A stretch of DNA of 64,000 nucleotides from Gordonia polyisoprenivorans NBRC 16320 = JCM 10675 (GCF_000241325.1 NZ_BAEI01000088.1:59331-123330); one strand, 5' to 3'. Counted from the stretch's first letter, positions 34,484 through 43,660 are shown. Program-made: numbers and translations. Notes: generated by a model not told the origin, from the sequence alone.

Positions 34484-35271
34484 CGGTCGCCTCCGAGAAT
34501 CGGCCGGCGCAGACCGCGGTGGCCGGCCGGACCGCATTGGTCACCGGCGGCGGGAGCGGCCTCGGGGCGGCCATCGCATGCGCCCTCGCCGCCTACGGGG
34601 CGCAGGTCGTCGTGACCGGACGGGACCCGGCTGCACTCGATGCGGTCACCACGCGCCATCCGCTGATCCGGCGCACCACGACCTGCGATGTCTCCGATCC
34701 ACTGCAGGTCAGCCGGCTCGGTGCCGAGCTCGCCGACACCGAAGTGTCGATCCTGATCAACAACGCCGGCGTCGCAGGACCCGTCGCCGATCTCGTCGAC
34801 GTCGCCGTCGACGACTGGGACGAGGTGTTCGCGGTGAATGTGCGCGGCACCTACCTCGTGTGCCGTGAATTCCTGCCGGGGATGATCGCCAGGGCTCATG
34901 GGGACGTCATCAATCTCGCATCCGTGTCGGGGAAGCGACCCCTGACCGGACGCACCCCCTACTGTGCGTCGAAGATGGCGGTCATCGGACTGACGAGCAC
35001 ATTGGCCACGGAGGTGGGGCCCTACGGTGTCCGCGTCAACTCACTGTCCCCGGGTCCCGTCGACGGCCCGCGCATGCACCGGAACTTCTCGAGGGAAGCG
35101 GAGCGCACCGGCATGAGTTACGCCGAGGCGCAGGCAAACTTCGTCTCGCGAGCCGCGTTGGGGCGCATGGTGACCGAAGACGAGGTCGCCGCTTCGGTGA
35201 TTGCGATGCTCACGATGTCGGGGCTGTGTGGCGCCGACATCGATTTGTCGGCAGGGATGGTGGCCCGATGA
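34480..35271 (+). CDS. Short-chain dehydrogenase/reductase
   Basis: A 263-residue classical SDR: NAD(P) motif TGGGSGLGAAI, NNAG region LINNAGVAGP, catalytic Ser in NLASVSGK and Tyr-x3-Lys in YCASKMA. It ends with LCGADIDLSAGMVAR, typical of the C-terminal SDR motif. It would interconvert a hydroxyl and a keto group; the cofactor preference looks NADP-leaning because of the TGRDPAA segment after beta-2. ATGA overlaps at both ends. Confidence 0.88.
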   Translation: MTVASENRPAQTAVAGRTALVTGGGSGLGAAIACALAAYGAQVVVTGRDPAALDAVTTRHPLIRRTTTCDVSDPLQVSRLGAELADTEVSILINNAGVAGPVADLVDVAVDDWDEVFAVNVRGTYLVCREFLPGMIARAHGDVINLASVSGKRPLTGRTPYCASKMAVIGLTSTLATEVGPYGVRVNSLSPGPVDGPRMHRNFSREAERTGMSYAEAQANFVSRAALGRMVTEDEVAASVIAMLTMSGLCGADIDLSAGMVAR

Positions 35272-36026
35272 GCCGGCCGACACTCAAGAGTCGTCTGCAG
35301 GCAGGTGAGCAGGTCGTCGGTGTGCTCACCCGCATGCCTTCGGAGGAACTCGTCGAGATGGCTGCTGTCGCCGGGATGGATTACATCCTCATCGATTGTG
35401 AACACGGTCCCGCCGACCAGGTACAGCTGCGAGCCCACATCACCGCGGCGCAGGTGCACGGGGTCGATGTGCTGGTCCGGGTGGGTCAGCACGAGACCGC
35501 ACTCATCCAACGCGTCCTCGATCTGGGGGCTTCCGGAGTGGTGGTGCCGCACGTCGACACGGCGGAGCACGCGCGCGCGGTGGTCACCGCCACCCGGTAT
35601 CCACCGGTCGGTGATCGTGGATTCGCCACCTACGGTCGGGCCGGGCGATTCGGCACGGTCAGCGCAGGCGAGCATCTGCACGCCGACGCCGACACGACGT
35701 TGACGATCGTGATGATCGAATCCCGTGCGGGCTGCGCGAGCGCCCCGGAGATCCTGGCGGTGGCAGGAATCGACGGTGTGCTCTGCGGGCCCGCGGATCT
35801 CGCGATCTCGATGGGCCTCGAATCCAGCGCTGATCCGGCGCTCGCCGCTGAACTCGACCGGATCCATCGGTCGGTTGCCGACGCAGGTCGTCTGCGGATG
35901 GACATCGTCGGCGGTGCCGAGCAGGTACGGACGTCACTGGAAGCAGGCGCAAGCATGGTGGTGGTGAATCTGACGCACGCACTGATGGCTCTACTCGGCG
36001 ACCTCGTCGCACCGCGCGACCGGTAA
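35268..36026 (+). CDS. HpcH/HpaI-family aldolase
   Basis: A 252-residue class II pyruvate-type aldolase that would cleave a 4-hydroxy-2-oxo acid to pyruvate plus an aldehyde. Visible: MDYILIDCEHGPADQVQLR (Asp-x-Glu-His region), a catalytic Arg in LVRVGQ, metal-ligand Glu in MIESRAG, and GPADLAISMG with a metal Asp. Last gene of the five-gene operon; the next gene (hemB) is convergent. It suggests that the pathway ends in central metabolites. Confidence 0.9.
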   Translation: MSRPTLKSRLQAGEQVVGVLTRMPSEELVEMAAVAGMDYILIDCEHGPADQVQLRAHITAAQVHGVDVLVRVGQHETALIQRVLDLGASGVVVPHVDTAEHARAVVTATRYPPVGDRGFATYGRAGRFGTVSAGEHLHADADTTLTIVMIESRAGCASAPEILAVAGIDGVLCGPADLAISMGLESSADPALAAELDRIHRSVADAGRLRMDIVGGAEQVRTSLEAGASMVVVNLTHALMALLGDLVAPRDR

Positions 36027-36084
36027 CCACGGGTGAACCGCAGGTCCTGCCGTGGCGTACTCACGGCAGGACCGGAGAGCGCGC

Positions 36085-37062
36085 TCAACCCAACCGCGCG
36101 GCAACCTCCGCGGCCCAATAGGTCAGGATGATCTTGGCGCCCGCACGTCGGATCGAGGTGAGCGACTCCAGAATCGCGGCATCGCGGTCGATCCAGCCGC
36201 GTTCGGCGGCGGCGGTGATCATCGAATACTCACCCGAGATCTGGTAGGCGGCAACGGGAACGTCGGATATCTCGGCGACGTCGCGGACGATGTCGAGGTA
36301 GCTCATCGCCGGCTTCACCATGACGATGTCGGCGCCCTCGTCGAGGTCGAGTCGCACCTCGCGCAACGCCTCGATCCGGTTGGCACCGTCCTGCTGATAG
36401 GTTCGCCGATCACCCTGCAGTGACGACCCCACCGCCTCACGGAACGGCCCGTAGAACGCCGACGCGTACTTGGCGGCGTAGGCGAGAATGCCGGTGTCGG
36501 TGAAGCCCTCCGCGTCGAGCGCCTCACGGATGGCCGCGACCTGACCGTCCATCATCCCGCTCGGCCCGAGCAGATGAGCACCGGATCGGGCCTGCGCCAA
36601 CGACATCGACACGTACCGCTCGAGCGTGGCGTCGTTGTCGACCCGACCCGACTCGTCCAGGACGCCGCAGTGGCCGTGGTCGGTGAACTCGTCGAGACAC
36701 GTGTCGGCCATCAGCACGGTGCGATCACCGAGATCCGACCGCAGCTCCGACAGCGCGCGGTTGAGCACACCGTCGGGGTCGTCGGCACCCGAACCCACGG
36801 CATCCTTGTCACCGGCCGCGGGCACCCCGAACAGCATCAACCCACCGACGCCGGCGCGCACCGCCTCGTCGGCCGCCTTGCGCAGCGAGTCGAGGGTGTG
36901 TTGGACCACGCCCGGCATGGACGTGATCTCACGCGGGGCGTCAATGCCGACGGCGACGAACATCGGCAGCACGAGATCGCTTGGCGCGAGCGTGGTCTCG
37001 GCGACGAGACGACGCATCGCGGCACTGGTGCGCAGTCGGCGGGGACGGATCACCGGGGCCAT
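36085..37062 (-). CDS. hemB: Delta-aminolevulinic acid dehydratase (porphobilinogen synthase)
   Basis: A 325-residue enzyme condensing two 5-aminolevulinate molecules to porphobilinogen. The Schiff-base lysines are in YAAKYASAFYGPFR and IVMVKPAMSYLD. The metal region reads MADTCLDEFTDHGHCGVL, with two of the usual three zinc cysteines, as in other actinobacterial HemB proteins. ATG chosen at 37062 because AGGAGG lies seven bases before it. It ends the haem operon rex-hemA-hemC-hemD-hemB; downstream lies the accessory block instead of hemL. Confidence 0.95.
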   Translation of the reverse strand: MAPVIRPRRLRTSAAMRRLVAETTLAPSDLVLPMFVAVGIDAPREITSMPGVVQHTLDSLRKAADEAVRAGVGGLMLFGVPAAGDKDAVGSGADDPDGVLNRALSELRSDLGDRTVLMADTCLDEFTDHGHCGVLDESGRVDNDATLERYVSMSLAQARSGAHLLGPSGMMDGQVAAIREALDAEGFTDTGILAYAAKYASAFYGPFREAVGSSLQGDRRTYQQDGANRIEALREVRLDLDEGADIVMVKPAMSYLDIVRDVAEISDVPVAAYQISGEYSMITAAAERGWIDRDAAILESLTSIRRAGAKIILTYWAAEVAARLG

Positions 37063-37072
37063 CGTCACCCTC

Positions 37073-38827
37073 CTAGGACCGCGACCGCCGCGACTTCTTG
37101 CGCGGCGGGGGCAACGCCCCCTCGGCCCGCAGTCGGGCGGCGTGCTCGGCGAGTGCATCCACGAGGTCCGGAATGGACGCGTTCTCCGGCTGCACGTCGA
37201 CGCGAAGCCCGAATTCCGTTGCCGTTTCCGCGGTCTTGGGACCGATGCACGCAACGATGGTGCGCGCGTGCGGCTTTCCGGCGATACCGACGAGATTGCG
37301 GACCGTCGAGCTCGAGGTGAAGCAGACCGCATCGAAACCGCCGGTCTTGATCATCTCGCGGGTCTCGGCGGGCGGCGGGGCCGCACGCACCGTGCGATAG
37401 GCGGTGACGTCGTCGATCTCCCAGCCACGCTCACGCAGTCCCTCCGAGAGGGTCTCGGTGGCGATATCGGCCCGCGGCAACAGGATTCGGTCCACCGGAT
37501 CGAACACGTCGTCATACGGCGGGAAGTCCTCGAGTAGACCGAGTGAGGACTGCTCCCCCGACGGCACGAGCTCGGGATTGATCCCGAAGGCCCGCACCCG
37601 CTCGGCCGTGGCCTCTCCGACACAGGCGATCTTGACCCCGGAGAACGCTCGCGCATCCAGTCCGAACTCGGCGAACTTCTCCCAGACCGCGCGCACCGCG
37701 TTGGTGGAGGTGAACACCACCCACTGGTAGCGTCCGTCCACCAAACCCTTGACGGCCCTTTCCATCTGAGCCGGACTGCGCGGCGGCTCGACCGCGATGG
37801 TCGGTACTTCCTTCGGGATCGCGCCGTGCCCGACGAGGCGCTCACTCATGTCGGCGGCCTGATCCTTGGTGCGCGGCACCAGAACCGTCCAGCCGTAGAG
37901 CGCGCGCGACTCCCACCAGGAGAGCTTGCCGCGCTGGCTGACGACCTTGCCCACGGTGAGGATCAACGGACCGGTCAGCGCGTTGCCCTGCTCGTTGAGC
38001 GTGGCCAGCGTGGCCTCGATGGTCCGCTGCGCGCAGGTGGTGCCGTTGATGGTGATCGCGACCGGTGTCTGCGGGGCCAGCCCGTGCTCGGTCAGTGCAC
38101 TTGCGGTCTCGGCCAGGTGCCCCGACGTCGCGTGCAGCACCAGCGGTCCCGGTGACGCGGCCAGCGCCGCCCAGTCGACGCCCTCGGCGCGGACGTCGGC
38201 CACGGTGTGACTGGAGCCGAGCGGCATACCGGCGTAGCTGGGCACCACCGAAGCCGCGGGCAGGCCCGGCAACACCTCGAAGGTGACCGAGGTGCGCGCC
38301 ACGGCATGGACCTCGGTGAGCACCGAGTCGGTGGTCAGTGGGTCCCCGGAGACCACGCGCACCACGTCGTCACCGGCCTTGGCGGCCGCGACGAGGGTCT
38401 TGGCGACCTCACCGGGATCGCCGAGCGCCGGGCGAACCACCTGATCGGCATCGGTATCGGCGTGGTCGGCCTCGACGCGCTGGTCGGCGGCCGACTCGGA
38501 GTCGGCGGGCTTGGCCTCGGTCGCGGCGCCGTCGGCGGCCACGTCGGACCCCGACTTCTCTGCGCCCGACTTCTCTGCGCCCGACTTCTCTGCGCCCGCT
38601 TTCTCTGCGGTCTGCTTCGCCGGTTTACGCCGGTCGTCGGCGGGCTCCTCGCGGTGCGCGGCACCGATCATGGCGACCACCGTGGCCGGTACGTCGGGGT
38701 CGACGTAGGCAGTGGTCGCGGAGGTGATGACGCTCCGCGCCCGGACGGTCAGCAGGTCTGGGTCCCCGGGGCCCGATCCCACGAAAAAGATCCGCCCCGG
38801 ATTGGCCTTCTTGGTCGTACGGCTCAT
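37073..38827 (-). CDS. hemD: Uroporphyrinogen-III synthase fused to SUMT-like methyltransferase domain
   Basis: A 584-residue fusion. The N-terminal half has the tetrapyrrole methylase fold of CobA/SUMT (FVGSGPGDPDLLTVRA, VVRVVSGDPLT, PSYAGMPLG, TINGTTCAQ, LTVGKVV); the C-terminal half is HemD-like (LVPRTKDQAADMSERL, WVVFTSTNAVRAVWEKF, CFTSSSTVRNL). HemD closes hydroxymethylbilane to uroporphyrinogen III; the fused domain may methylate it toward sirohaem or B12. A low-complexity insert of about 70 residues splits the methylase part and contains four AEKSG units. Length and layout match the Rv0511-type protein. Confidence 0.92.
   Translation of the reverse strand: MSRTTKKANPGRIFFVGSGPGDPDLLTVRARSVITSATTAYVDPDVPATVVAMIGAAHREEPADDRRKPAKQTAEKAGAEKSGAEKSGAEKSGSDVAADGAATEAKPADSESAADQRVEADHADTDADQVVRPALGDPGEVAKTLVAAAKAGDDVVRVVSGDPLTTDSVLTEVHAVARTSVTFEVLPGLPAASVVPSYAGMPLGSSHTVADVRAEGVDWAALAASPGPLVLHATSGHLAETASALTEHGLAPQTPVAITINGTTCAQRTIEATLATLNEQGNALTGPLILTVGKVVSQRGKLSWWESRALYGWTVLVPRTKDQAADMSERLVGHGAIPKEVPTIAVEPPRSPAQMERAVKGLVDGRYQWVVFTSTNAVRAVWEKFAEFGLDARAFSGVKIACVGEATAERVRAFGINPELVPSGEQSSLGLLEDFPPYDDVFDPVDRILLPRADIATETLSEGLRERGWEIDDVTAYRTVRAAPPPAETREMIKTGGFDAVCFTSSSTVRNLVGIAGKPHARTIVACIGPKTAETATEFGLRVDVQPENASIPDLVDALAEHAARLRAEGALPPPRKKSRRSRS
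38551..38610. repeat. 15-bp tandem repeat inside hemD (AEKSG units)
   Basis: Units of ccgacttctctgcgc at 38551, 38566 and 38581 are identical, with a fourth variant at 38596 (ccgctttctctgcgg). They encode AEKSG/AEKAG in the linker inserted in the methylase domain. Exact DNA identity suggests recent expansion. Confidence 0.9.
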
Positions 38828-38881
38828 GCGTTCGCACTCTCCTGCCCTCATCCGCTGAGAGCTGTGTGTTCCTCACCGGAA

Positions 38882-39829
38882 CTAGGAAGAGTCGACGAGC
38901 TCGCCCGCTCCCAGTTCCAGCAGTTCGGCCGCGAGATCCCTACCCAGTTGGTCGGCACGATCCACCGGACCCACCACCGAAGCGCGGATCACATCGGATC
39001 CGTCCTCGGCCGCCACCGCCGCCCGTAGCGACAGTTCGACGAAGATGCGCCCGTCGTCATCGAGCGACTCGACCACCTCGGCGATCGCCCCGACCGGAGC
39101 GGTGCACCCGGCTTCCAGCGCCGCGAGCACCGCGCGTTCGGCGTCGACCGACGCACGGGTGGACTCGTCGTCCAACTCGGCGAGAGTTCTCACCAGTTGG
39201 GCATCGTCGGAGCGACACTCGACGGCCAGCGCCCCCTGCGCCGGTGCCGGCAACAGGACCACCGGGTCGAACGCCTCGGTGACCTCATCGGCCCTTCCGA
39301 TTCGAACGAGTCCGGCACGCGCGACGACGACCGCATCGAGTTCGCCGCTGGCGACTTTGCCCAACCGAGAATCAAGGTTGCCTCGTAGGGGGCGGATTTC
39401 CAAACCGAGACCCAATGCTTTAAGCTGTGCCGCCCGCCGCGGGGCCGAGGTACCGATCGTGGATCCCGGCGGCAGCTCCCCGAGCACCTGTCCACCCTTG
39501 CTGACCAGGGCATCTCGCGGATCCTCGCGGGGCGGGACGGCCGCGATGACCAGCCCCGGATCTGGAGCGGTGGGCAGATCCTTGTAGGAGTGCACGGCGA
39601 CGTCGATCCGCCCGTCGTGCAGGGCGTTGCGCAGCGCGGTGGTGAACACGCCGACGCCGATCTCGGCGACCGGGGCCGCCGATGCGTCGCCCGCGGTCTT
39701 GATGATCACCGATTCGGCCGGGTGGCCGGCTGCGATGAGGGCGTCGATGATGGTCTGGGTCTGGGTGCGGGCCAGCAACGACCCCCGGGTGCCGACGCGG
39801 ATGACGGCCCGGTTCTGCGTATCGCTCAA
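38882..39829 (-). CDS. hemC: Hydroxymethylbilane synthase (porphobilinogen deaminase)
   Basis: A 315-residue enzyme polymerising four porphobilinogens. Visible: RVGTRGSLLARTQT, HSYKDLPTAPD (catalytic Asp), SAPRRAAQL and the dipyrromethane cofactor Cys242 in LEAGCTAPVGA. The only start that keeps the conserved N-terminus is TTG at 39829, overlapping the hemA stop as TTGA, so it depends on coupling to hemA translation. Confidence 0.94.
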   Translation of the reverse strand: MSDTQNRAVIRVGTRGSLLARTQTQTIIDALIAAGHPAESVIIKTAGDASAAPVAEIGVGVFTTALRNALHDGRIDVAVHSYKDLPTAPDPGLVIAAVPPREDPRDALVSKGGQVLGELPPGSTIGTSAPRRAAQLKALGLGLEIRPLRGNLDSRLGKVASGELDAVVVARAGLVRIGRADEVTEAFDPVVLLPAPAQGALAVECRSDDAQLVRTLAELDDESTRASVDAERAVLAALEAGCTAPVGAIAEVVESLDDDGRIFVELSLRAAVAAEDGSDVIRASVVGPVDRADQLGRDLAAELLELGAGELVDSS

Positions 39830-41208
39830 CGTTCTCCCTGATCGGGGGTGGAATCGAGACCGGTGTGACGTGCACTCCCGGCCTGGCCCAGCCCGGTCTC
39901 GGGAGCACTGACGGCCTCGGCCGAGCCCGGTTTGAGCTCGAACAGCTCACGCAGCGCCTCGGCGTAGTGATCGCCACCGGGCGTCGAGGCGAGTTGCTTG
40001 ACCCGCACCGTCGGCGCGTGCAGCAGCTTGTCGACGACCCGGCGCACCGCCTTGGCGACCTCGTCGCGCTGCGGATCGTCGAGCCCGGGGAGTTTGGTCT
40101 CCAGACGCAGGATCTCGGCCTCCACCACGTCGGCGGCCCGCTGCCGCAGCGCCGCAACGGTCGGGGTGACCTCGGCCTGACGCTGTGCGGTGAGGTAGTC
40201 GGCGAGTTCGCCCGCAACGATCGAGCGGGCGGCGAGGGTGTCGTCCTCGGCGGCCTTGGCCTCGGCGTGCCCGCGGAGCCCGGCGATGTCGACGACGTGC
40301 ACGCCGGGCAGACGCGCGGCGGCCGGATCGACATTGCGCGGCAGTCCCAGATCGCAGATGACCAGCGGGTTGTCGGCGTCGGCTCCGCGCGCGGCGAGCG
40401 CCGAATGCACGTCACCGACCCCGATCACCGAGCCGACCGAACCGGTACAGGCGACGACGACATCGGCGTCGGCCATCACCGCGGGCAGATCGTCGAAGCC
40501 GACGCCGTCCACCTCGATGCCGTGGTTGGCGGTGACATTGCCGGCCAGGTGCTCGGCATTGGCCACGGTGCGGTTCACCACGGTCAGGTGGGTGACGCCC
40601 TCGCGGGCGAGTTGCGCGGTCGCGAGTCCGCCCATCGCCCCGGCGCCGACGACGACCGCCGAGGTCATGGGGCTGTTGAGCAACGACTGGGCACGGTGCA
40701 GGGCCACCGACACCACCGACGCACCGGCCCGGTCGATACCGGTTTCGGTGTGCACGCGCTTGCCCACCCGCAGCGCCTGCTGGGCCAGTTCGTGCAGCAC
40801 GCGGCCGGTGCTGCGGTTGGCGTCGGCGTCGAGGTAGGCGTTACGAATCTGCCCGAGGATCTGCTGTTCGCCGACGACGAGCGAGTCGAGGCCGGCCGCG
40901 ACGGTGAACAGGTGCTCGACGGCGGCCTCGGAATAGCGGACGTAGGCGTGGCGGGTGAGGTCGTTGACGCTCATGCCCGAGTGGTCGCCGATGACCTTGC
41001 CGACGGCCTCGAGCGCGGGGTGGAAGGCGTCGACGACGGCGTAGATCTCGACGCGGTTGCAGGTGGAGACGAGCATCGCCTCGGAGATGGCCAGCGAACC
41101 GAGCAGTTCGTCGACCAGTTTGGGCCGGTCGTGGTCGGAGACCGCGATCCGCTCGAGCACCTCAACGGGTGCGCTCCGATGCGAAACACCGAACAACAAG
41201 ACACTCAC
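39826..41208 (-). CDS. hemA: Glutamyl-tRNA reductase
   Basis: A 460-residue NADPH enzyme reducing glutamyl-tRNA to glutamate-1-semialdehyde, the first committed step of tetrapyrrole synthesis. GVSHRSAPVEVLE leads to the catalytic Cys50 (STCNRVEIY); the dinucleotide motif is VVGAGAMGGLA. GTG 41208 is chosen since SVLLFGVSHRS is the usual N-terminus; an upstream frame lacks support. It lies 22 bp after rex, so Rex probably influences it. Confidence 0.95.
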   Translation of the reverse strand: MSVLLFGVSHRSAPVEVLERIAVSDHDRPKLVDELLGSLAISEAMLVSTCNRVEIYAVVDAFHPALEAVGKVIGDHSGMSVNDLTRHAYVRYSEAAVEHLFTVAAGLDSLVVGEQQILGQIRNAYLDADANRSTGRVLHELAQQALRVGKRVHTETGIDRAGASVVSVALHRAQSLLNSPMTSAVVVGAGAMGGLATAQLAREGVTHLTVVNRTVANAEHLAGNVTANHGIEVDGVGFDDLPAVMADADVVVACTGSVGSVIGVGDVHSALAARGADADNPLVICDLGLPRNVDPAAARLPGVHVVDIAGLRGHAEAKAAEDDTLAARSIVAGELADYLTAQRQAEVTPTVAALRQRAADVVEAEILRLETKLPGLDDPQRDEVAKAVRRVVDKLLHAPTVRVKQLASTPGGDHYAEALRELFELKPGSAEAVSAPETGLGQAGSARHTGLDSTPDQGER

Positions 41209-41230
41209 GCCGTCACCGTTTTCATATCCC

Positions 41231-41929
41231 CTACCGGTCCGCCACTGCGCGCAACTGATCGGCGTTGCGGGCACCGAGCGGGCCGCGCGACGCCGTGAAG
41301 GCCAATACCTGCAATTCCAAGGCTAGATCAACCTGCCGGACGACGACATCGGAGTCGACGACGAGCCCGACCGGCGTCACATTGAGAAGCTGCCGCACGC
41401 CGACCGCGGCGAACGCGTCGGCGACGCGTTGTGCGTGCTCATCGGCGGTGGCGACCACGCCGATGTCGACCGATCCGAGCGACGGATCGGCGCACACGGT
41501 CTCGATGTCGTCGAGCGCGGCCACCACCGGCGTGTCGGGGGTCAGTCGCCGTCCGATGGTGTCGGGGTCGTCGTCGAACAGTGCGGCGACGACGAAGCCG
41601 CGTCCGACACCGGTGTGGGCGAGCAGCGCGCGCCCGAGACGGCCTGCGCCGGCGAGGACCACGGTGGCGATGGTGTCGGTGTGCAGCGCGATGGAGATGC
41701 GGGCGGTGAGCTTGCCGACGTCGTATCCGACGCCACGCACGCCATTGGCCCCGACATACGACAGATCCTTGCGCAGGATCGCCGGATTCACGCCCGCAGC
41801 GGTGGCCAGCTGGCCACTGGAGGCGACGAGAACGCCGCGCCGGGAAAAGGACCGCAGGACGTAGAGATAACTCGCGAGACGGGCGACGGTGGGGTCGGGA
41901 ATGTCGCCGGACTCCGAACTGACGCTCAC
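41231..41929 (-). CDS. rex: Redox-sensing transcriptional repressor Rex
   Basis: A 232-residue Rex protein: winged helix with LASYLYVLRSFSRRGVLVAS and AAGVNPAILRKDLSYVG, then an NAD(H)-binding domain with VVLAGAGRLGRALLAH and a C-terminal domain-swap helix. Rex senses the NADH/NAD ratio and represses respiration genes. Head of the haem operon; GTG start at 41929. I looked for a TTGTGANNNNNNTCACAA Rex box upstream and saw none. Confidence 0.92.
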   Translation of the reverse strand: MSVSSESGDIPDPTVARLASYLYVLRSFSRRGVLVASSGQLATAAGVNPAILRKDLSYVGANGVRGVGYDVGKLTARISIALHTDTIATVVLAGAGRLGRALLAHTGVGRGFVVAALFDDDPDTIGRRLTPDTPVVAALDDIETVCADPSLGSVDIGVVATADEHAQRVADAFAAVGVRQLLNVTPVGLVVDSDVVVRQVDLALELQVLAFTASRGPLGARNADQLRAVADR

Positions 41930-42056
41930 TGCCGCACACCCACTCCCACACACCCGGGCAGGCGGCCGTCGTCGCCCGCGTCGATGCCGATCAGCGTATA
42001 CCCGGGTCACGTCGCGGCCGGGCACGACCCCGCCGATCTCCGCGCCCGGGCCACGA

Positions 42057-42308
42057 TCAGCGCCGGGCGAGATCGGCACGCAGCCGGGCCTCGTCGACCT
42101 CCCAGTAGCCGTGTTCCTCTCCGTCGAGCAGGATCACCGGCAGTCGATCGCCGAACTCCGCGCGCAACCCGACATCGCCGTCCGCCGCGGCGGCATCGAC
42201 GTCGACGACCTCGAGATCGACGCCCTCCTCCGCACAGATCCGCGCCAGTTCGTCGGCGGCGCGCGCACACGCCGCACACCCGTCGCGGCTGAGCAGGGTG
42301 ACCGTCAT
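42057..42308 (-). CDS. Glutaredoxin-like thiol-disulfide protein
   Basis: An 83-residue thioredoxin-fold protein with the CxxC motif DGCAACARA at about 8-16 and the cis-proline region RLPVILLDGEE. It matches the glutaredoxin-like Rv0508 position beside hemA. A GAGAGGAG ribosome site precedes ATG 42308; a longer upstream frame is unlikely. The role is presumably redox maintenance of an unknown partner. Confidence 0.85.
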   Translation of the reverse strand: MTVTLLSRDGCAACARAADELARICAEEGVDLEVVDVDAAAADGDVGLRAEFGDRLPVILLDGEEHGYWEVDEARLRADLARR

Positions 42309-42474
42309 GATGGGCTCCTCTCGACACCGGCCCCGCGCAGGGGCGACCGGCCTCATCTCGTCGACCCGACGAGGTCGATGAGGACCAGTCTGCCGTCTGG
42401 TCACTTCGACCCCCCGCTAGGCTGTACCCGTCGAGCCCCAACCGCCCGTACGGGCCGTCGCGGAGGTGTGAACT

Positions 42475-43608
42475 GTGGGTGTGACCTCTGACGGTGACAC
42501 GAATTCAACCGGTGACACGAACCCGGCCGAGGTACCCGGTACCGGGGGAAATCCTGCGGAGCCCTCCGGCGACGATTGGGAAGCCCACGCCGACCTCGTC
42601 GACGGTGGCGTGCACTCCGAGGACGACGATCACGGCGATGACCCCGACGACCACGACGCCGACGACGAGAGCCATCGGGTCACCGCGTGGCTCACCGAAC
42701 GCGCCAGCGCGGCCGGCGGGCGCTTCCGGCAGACCGCACAGGAGTTGCGGCAGTCACTCGCCGGCGAGGCCAGCGCGAAGGCCGCCGTGGACTCATTGCG
42801 CGCACGCCCACCGGCCGACGGCAGCCCGGAGGCACCCCGCGATCTCACCGCGGCCGCATTCTTCGACGTGGACAACACGCTGGTACAGGGCGCCTCCATC
42901 GTGCATTTCGCACGCGGTCTGGCGGCCCGAAAGTACTTCTCCTACAGCGACATCCTCGATTTCGCCTGGACCCAGGCGAAATTCCGGATCACCGGCAAGG
43001 AGAACGCCAACGACGTCGCCGAGGGGCGCGAGAAGGCGTTGAGCTTCATCGCCGGGCGCCCCACCTCCGAACTCGTCGAACTCGGCGAGGAAATCTACGA
43101 CGAGTACATCGCCGACAAGATCTGGCCCGGCACAAAGGCTTTGGCACAACGCCACCTCGACGCCGGCCAACAGGTGTGGCTGGTGACGGCCACCCCCGTC
43201 GAACTCGCCCAGACCATCGCCACCCGACTCGGACTGACCGGCGCGCTCGGTACCGTCGCCGAGAGCCACAACGGGGTGTTCACCGGACGCCTCGTCGGCG
43301 ACATCCTGCACGGACCCGGCAAGGCGCATGCGGTGCGCGCGTTGGCCATTCGCGAGGGCCTGAATCTCAAACGGTGCACCGCCTACTCCGACTCACACAA
43401 CGATGTCCCGATGCTCTCGCTGGTCGGCACCGCGGTCGCCATCAATCCCGATGCCGATCTGCGTGACGTCGCCAAGGTCCGCGGCTGGGAGATGTACGAC
43501 TTCCGCACCGCCCGCAAGGCCGCGAAGTACGGCGCCGGAACGGCGTTGGCTCTCGGCGCGGCGGGCGGTGGGGTGGCCGCGGCCACCCGGCTGTGGCGAC
43601 GGCGCTGA
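42475..43608 (+). CDS. HAD-IB family phosphatase (SerB1-like)
   Basis: A 377-residue protein. The first 120 residues are acidic and disordered. The HAD core has motif I FFDVDNTLVQG (Asp131, Asp133), motif II LVTATPVELA and motif III AYSDSHNDVPML. A short hydrophobic C-terminal segment (ALALGAAGGGVAAATRLW) may touch the membrane. Family members include phosphoserine phosphatase and lysophospholipid-type phosphatases; the substrate is undetermined. GTG 42475 follows CGGAGG. The position matches Rv0505c. Confidence 0.85.
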   Translation: MGVTSDGDTNSTGDTNPAEVPGTGGNPAEPSGDDWEAHADLVDGGVHSEDDDHGDDPDDHDADDESHRVTAWLTERASAAGGRFRQTAQELRQSLAGEASAKAAVDSLRARPPADGSPEAPRDLTAAAFFDVDNTLVQGASIVHFARGLAARKYFSYSDILDFAWTQAKFRITGKENANDVAEGREKALSFIAGRPTSELVELGEEIYDEYIADKIWPGTKALAQRHLDAGQQVWLVTATPVELAQTIATRLGLTGALGTVAESHNGVFTGRLVGDILHGPGKAHAVRALAIREGLNLKRCTAYSDSHNDVPMLSLVGTAVAINPDADLRDVAKVRGWEMYDFRTARKAAKYGAGTALALGAAGGGVAAATRLWRRR

Positions 43609-43660
43609 TCTCGCCCGGCCCCGCGCCCACCGACCGACCACCGGCCCACCGATCCCGCGG

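Noticed and set aside
39865..41298. 477-codon plus-strand frame opposite hemA
   Set aside because: Shadow; hemA has complete motifs and operon context.
41930..42056. Rex box upstream of rex
   Set aside because: No TTGTGA-N6-TCACAA-like sequence found in the region.
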